Shown here in pieces: positions 4,950 through 7,784 of a stretch of 7,784 nt of DNA. A program made the translations under genes and the position numbers. The stretch is from Euryarchaeota archaeon UBA58 (GTDB lineage Archaea > Thermoplasmatota > Poseidoniia > Poseidoniales > Thalassarchaeaceae): the NCBI GenBank assembly GCA_002498525.1, contig DAHR01000013.1, positions 230,706-238,489 on the forward strand, in the 5' to 3' direction. Under the pieces are notes generated by a model. That model had not been told where the DNA came from. It ran no database searches and worked only from the letters and a program-made list of their open reading frames with translations. Position 1 is the first letter of the stretch. Every line of letters begins with the position of its first letter.

Positions 4950-5591
4950 CTAAACCAGTCCCGACGCTACCTTGATACCGTCCGTTCCGGTTCCGGATTC
5001 AGGAAGTTTGCAAATGTATCGAGCGATCCATTCAGCCTCGGATTCGGCGCTCGCTCGGCCGCTGACTGAACCGAGAGCGTGCTCGACTCGAAGTGTCTTC
5101 GAGTCGGCATCGAAAGTGCAGACCTGTGGAACCATTCCGCGCAGGCGAATCTGATGTTGGAGGTCGCCCGGAGCCATGCCTTCAAGGGCCGCGATTCTCG
5201 GTAAGACTTCTGTGCTCAGGAAAAGGATGTGGATTTGGCGGATGCGCTCGATGACGTGACCCCAAGCCTCTGCCAGGCGCTCCTCATCAGCAGGCATATC
5301 GACGACCATGATCACTCGCGCTCCTTCGAACTCCGCGAAGGTCATTCCCGCACCTTGGGCGCTTCTGGCAGAATCGCTCTCGAGGATCGTCGAAGAAGAC
5401 AGGGCGAGCCAATGTGCTCCGCTGAGCCGGGCTCGCCAATCGATCGAACCGTGATCGAAATCAGGCCACGGCGAGCCATTCTCGATTATCATATCGACTT
5501 CGGCCGAAGCACTGGCAGCAGCGAGGACAGCCGCCGCACCTGAATCTTCTTCGGGTCCAACGAAACCTACGATGTGGACTAGGCCGCTCAT
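4950..5591 (-). CDS. Unrecognised 213-residue protein coupled to pelota
   Basis: I do not recognise this protein with confidence. Its ATG (5589-5591) directly follows the pelota TGA with no intervening base, so it is very likely translated by coupling with pelota; GGAAGG at 5600-5605 could serve as ribosome site. It has no signal peptide or clear membrane segment. The layout looks alpha/beta: a hydrophobic start VHIVGFVG (5-12), an Ala-rich helix (18-31), GAHWLALSSST (58-68), a strand ARVIMVVDMP (91-100), a helix with HILFLSTEVLPRIAALEG (121-138) and GMVPQVCTFDA (152-162). The order WLALSS / VVD / LFLSTEVL / CTFDADSKTL faintly resembles PfkB/ribokinase-like sugar kinases, but the protein is about 90 residues short and lacks the GAGD catalytic motif. 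A degenerate kinase fold is therefore only a guess. Confidence 0.82.
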   Translation of the reverse strand: MSGLVHIVGFVGPEEDSGAAAVLAAASASAEVDMIIENGSPWPDFDHGSIDWRARLSGAHWLALSSSTILESDSARSAQGAGMTFAEFEGARVIMVVDMPADEERLAEAWGHVIERIRQIHILFLSTEVLPRIAALEGMAPGDLQHQIRLRGMVPQVCTFDADSKTLRVEHALGSVSGRASAESEAEWIARYICKLPESGTGTDGIKVASGLV

Positions 5592-6650
5592 TCAATCGAC
5601 CTTCCAGCGCAGCAATGCCATGGCTCCACCCATGCCGACGAGTTGCTGCCCCGCATCGTGATCGACCGAGCTCTGGATGATTTCTCCGCGCGAGGTCTCG
5701 ACAGCGCGAACGATCTCTTCCCACTGTTTTCGTAGCGTCTTCTCATCTGAGCGCAACAGGGATGCGTCGATGACCAGCGTCTCGACAGCGCCCTGCTCGG
5801 CAGCATCAGCGATGGCTGCGCTGCCGTAGGAAACAGCTCCATCCACAGAGATTCGCTTCAGCGCTTCCTCGATTGCCCGAACTTGGCGAACCAATTCGTG
5901 TTCGCCCAGAACCGAATCCGCCGCACCTTGAGCCAGAACCTCGTTGGCAGCAGAACGCCCTCCAATCGAAGTCGCGGCGTTCAGAATCTGATTCTCAGCG
6001 CCGATTCCACGCAGCATCGCCTCGAAATGCTCGCGCGCCATGCCCGGCCCGCAGAGAACCAGCGGCATTAATCCGGGGAAGACCAACTTGGTCTCGCGAG
6101 CGACCCGCGCCAAGAATCCGCGCCGGACACTGGTCGAATCATCGGCGCGCTTGCCACCACCGCGCATCGAGAAAGAAGAGACATCACGAATCCCATACGC
6201 GGTAACCTCGAAGATCAGCACCTCATCATTCTCGACGACTATCAATCCAGCCTTGGGGCGACTCCCCGCAGCAAGCGACGTCTTGATTAGCGCCCTGTCG
6301 ACAGCCGGCAAACCACCCTCGAACGAAACCTCGACCTCGTCTCCAGAAGAGACGATGTGAGTGTGATGTGAACCGGTATCGATCCTCGCGTCAGAAATCA
6401 CCCCATGAACGCGAAGCTTGTCGGTGAAGGCCTGGAATGTAGTCTCACCGACCTCGATCTCAATCCACATAGGCTTGCGCTCAGCAGATTTGGCCCGCCC
6501 GCCCTCCTGTGTTCCGGTGGTGGAATCTCTGCGGTGCGATAGCATCCCGAGGTGGGAGCCGACACGACATATCTGAGCCAGGGTCCAGAGGTCATCAGCG
6601 TTGTCTATTCGTAGACGAACACCCTCTTCAAAGGCTTTCAGTTGCCGCAT
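5592..6650 (-). CDS. pelA: Pelota (aPelota/Dom34), ribosome rescue factor
   Basis: This 352-residue protein has the full length of archaeal pelota, the eRF1-related factor that, with aEF1A and ABCE1, splits stalled ribosomes in no-go and non-stop mRNA surveillance. Domain 1 (about 1-128, Sm-like) shows the DNADDLWTL motif (16-24) and the LRVHGVISDA block (79-88). Domain 2 (about 132-255) has GLIVVENDEV (135-144), GGGKR (164-168) and CGPG (200-203) with GGRSAANEVL. Domain 3 (about 256-352) has the AVSYG (272-276), QGAVETLVID (286-295) and terminal GGAMALLRWKV signatures. It lacks the GGQ motif of release factors, as expected for pelota. The minus-strand GTGAT at 6654-6658 near the ATG supports the start. 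The gene is 61 bases after fhs and abuts the next gene. Confidence 0.95.
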   Translation of the reverse strand: MRQLKAFEEGVRLRIDNADDLWTLAQICRVGSHLGMLSHRRDSTTGTQEGGRAKSAERKPMWIEIEVGETTFQAFTDKLRVHGVISDARIDTGSHHTHIVSSGDEVEVSFEGGLPAVDRALIKTSLAAGSRPKAGLIVVENDEVLIFEVTAYGIRDVSSFSMRGGGKRADDSTSVRRGFLARVARETKLVFPGLMPLVLCGPGMAREHFEAMLRGIGAENQILNAATSIGGRSAANEVLAQGAADSVLGEHELVRQVRAIEEALKRISVDGAVSYGSAAIADAAEQGAVETLVIDASLLRSDEKTLRKQWEEIVRAVETSRGEIIQSSVDHDAGQQLVGMGGAMALLRWKVD

Positions 6651-6666
6651 TCCATCACTTCCTCAA

Positions 6667-6702
6667 GAGTCAAAGTCCTTCACGTTTCGCGTGCTGTGAC
6701 TC
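6667..6702. repeat. Nested inverted repeat between fhs and pelota
   Basis: GAGTCA (6667-6672) and TGACTC (6697-6702) are exact reverse complements. Inside them CACG (6681-6684) and CGTG (6690-6693) pair around a 5-base loop. The whole dyad fills much of the 61-base gap after the fhs stop and ends 16 bases from the pelota ATG. It could be a weak terminator, a processing site or an operator for pelota. Confidence 0.35.
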
Positions 6703-6711
6703 ACCCTCTCC

Positions 6712-7784
6712 TCAACTGAAAACACCGGTCAGACGACCGTCGTCATCCATGTCCATATCCTTCGCGGCAGGACGAATCGGAAGGCCTGGCATGGTCATCA
6801 TCGAGCCGCAGACGGCGACGATGAAACCAGCACCTGAATTGAGTCGAAGTTCGCGGATAGGCATGGTGAATCCAGTCGGTGAGCCGAGTTCAGAAGGCTC
6901 GTGGCTGAAAGAATACTGAGTCTTCGCCATGCACACAGGCAGCGTGTCGAGGCCCCATTCTCGCAGCGCCACGAGGCTCCGGTGAGCCGAGGGTGAGAAG
7001 TCGACGGTGTGGGCGCCGTAGATATTTGTTGCGACCTTCAAAATCGTCTGTTCGGCGGGCAGACCGGCTTCGACCATCGGTGAATATGGTCGGCCCGCCG
7101 CAGCATGAGCCGCGCAGGCCTCGACCACGGAATCAGCCAGAGCGGCAGAACCCTCACCTCCCTTCGCATGAGCCTCGAAGAGCACGACATCGCGAGCGCC
7201 GGCAGACACAGCCTCGAGGCGAATCGCTTCGATCTCGGCATCGGTGTCGGCTTCGAAGCGATTGATAGAGACGATCAGCGGAATCCCTGTCTCCGACAGA
7301 TTCCGAACGTGGCGCCGCAGATTGCTCGCAGAACCAGCCCGCGTCGCCTCGACATTCTCGACCTTCAACTCATCCGCAGGAGGTCGCTTACCCCCACCGG
7401 TAGAAAATCCGCCGCCGTGCAATTTCATCGCCCGAACAGTGACATTCAGAACCACACAATCAGGCACTTTGCCAGACGCTCGAGCCTTGATCTGCAAAGC
7501 CTTCTCGGCGCCCATCTCGGCGCCGAATCCAGCCTCGGTCACAACATAATCCGCGCACGCGAGGGCTAGAGAATCAGCGATGATCGATGAATTACCGTGC
7601 GCGATATTCGCAAAAGGACCACCGTGAATGAAGGCGGGGTCACCCTCCAGAGTCTGCACCAGATTAGGCAACAGAGCGTTGCGAAGAAGAAGAGCCATCG
7701 CACCAGCAGAGCCGAGGTCATCGGCGGTCACGAGCGTACCAGAATTCGAGACCCCAACCGTAATCTTGCCGAGCCGAGCCCGCA
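6712..7784 (-). CDS. fhs: Formate-tetrahydrofolate ligase, C-terminal part (truncated at window edge)
   Basis: The visible 356 residues are the C-terminal two thirds of formate-THF ligase, which makes 10-formyl-tetrahydrofolate from formate, ATP and THF for one-carbon metabolism and purine synthesis. The family blocks are clear: PNLVQTLEGDPAFIHGGPFA then NIAHGNSS, VVTEAGFGAEMGAEKALQIK, NLRRHVRNL, IVSINRFEADTDAEI and the terminal TMPGLPIRPAAKDMDMDDDG. The frame stays open through the right edge. The GTG at 7731 is internal and not the start, because the residues before it (ARLGKITVGVSNSGTL) are also FTHFS sequence. The N-terminal P-loop region lies outside the window. The cysteine common in the DIKCR motif is alanine here (QIKAR). 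It is upstream of pelota on the same strand and probably shares its transcript. Confidence 0.96.
   Translation of the reverse strand, partial: RARLGKITVGVSNSGTLVTADDLGSAGAMALLLRNALLPNLVQTLEGDPAFIHGGPFANIAHGNSSIIADSLALACADYVVTEAGFGAEMGAEKALQIKARASGKVPDCVVLNVTVRAMKLHGGGFSTGGGKRPPADELKVENVEATRAGSASNLRRHVRNLSETGIPLIVSINRFEADTDAEIEAIRLEAVSAGARDVVLFEAHAKGGEGSAALADSVVEACAAHAAAGRPYSPMVEAGLPAEQTILKVATNIYGAHTVDFSPSAHRSLVALREWGLDTLPVCMAKTQYSFSHEPSELGSPTGFTMPIRELRLNSGAGFIVAVCGSMMTMPGLPIRPAAKDMDMDDDGRLTGVFS

Noticed and set aside
4950..5591. A functional PfkB-family sugar kinase
   Set aside because: The resemblance is only in strand order; the protein is too short and the GAGD motif and N-terminal GxxN region are missing.
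7105..7569. A 154-codon plus-strand frame opposite fhs
   Set aside because: It is an antisense shadow of a well-supported FTHFS gene, with no motif.
6712..7731. A short FTHFS-like gene starting at the GTG at 7731
   Set aside because: The frame remains open to the window edge, and the residues upstream of the GTG also match FTHFS, so the gene is cut by the window and not shortened.
1..7784. CRISPR array, insertion sequence or rRNA
   Set aside because: No regularly spaced repeats, transposase-like reading frames or rRNA-like stretches were seen on either strand.

Overview
The window looks like a chromosomal segment of an archaeon. The support is a four-OB-fold RPA-type single-stranded DNA-binding protein with a CxxC/CxxH zinc finger, a full-length pelota (aPelota/Dom34), an archaeal-type endonuclease IV homologue, archaeal Shine-Dalgarno sequences (GGTGA/GGAGGTGAT types) and one TATA-like element placed for a leaderless transcript. 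Acidic proteins, moderate-to-high GC and the presence of bacterial-type genes would fit a marine Thermoplasmata-like euryarchaeon such as Marine Group II (Poseidoniales). That placement is inference and cannot be proven from the sequence alone.

Layout, left to right. 5-1696 (minus) encodes RPA. 1697-1933 is a divergent intergenic region holding a strong SD, a possible 36-codon leader ORF in front of RPA, and two overlapping inverted repeats. 1934-2482 (plus) is mogA (molybdopterin adenylyltransferase). 2483-2537 holds a TATA-like promoter with symmetric elements. 2538-3365 (plus) is a bacterial-type RNase PH with an internal insertion. 3466-3541 (plus) is tRNA-Phe(GAA) with an encoded CCA; just downstream lies an inverted copy of the tRNA 3' end. 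3634-4848 (minus) is an endonuclease IV-like TIM-barrel protein with a long Lys/Ala-rich tail. 4950-5591 (minus) is an unrecognised 213-residue protein that starts on the base after the pelota stop codon. 5592-6650 (minus) is pelota. 6712-7784 (minus) is the C-terminal two thirds of formate-tetrahydrofolate ligase, running off the right edge.

fhs, pelota, the 213-residue gene and probably the endonuclease IV homologue could form one leftward transcription unit (gaps of 61, 0 and 101 bases). mogA and rph form a short rightward pair whose closest recalled relatives are bacterial (E. coli MogA and RNase PH), so this pair may be a transferred island between archaeal information-processing genes. 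RNase PH trims tRNA 3' ends and sits directly before a tRNA gene, but that may be chance. The genes do not form one obvious pathway. No CRISPR array, insertion sequence, integrase or rRNA is visible. The points most worth a second look are the RPA leader, the inverted tRNA 3' end, the altered metal-site residues and unusual tail of the endonuclease IV homologue, and the unknown gene fused in translation to pelota.
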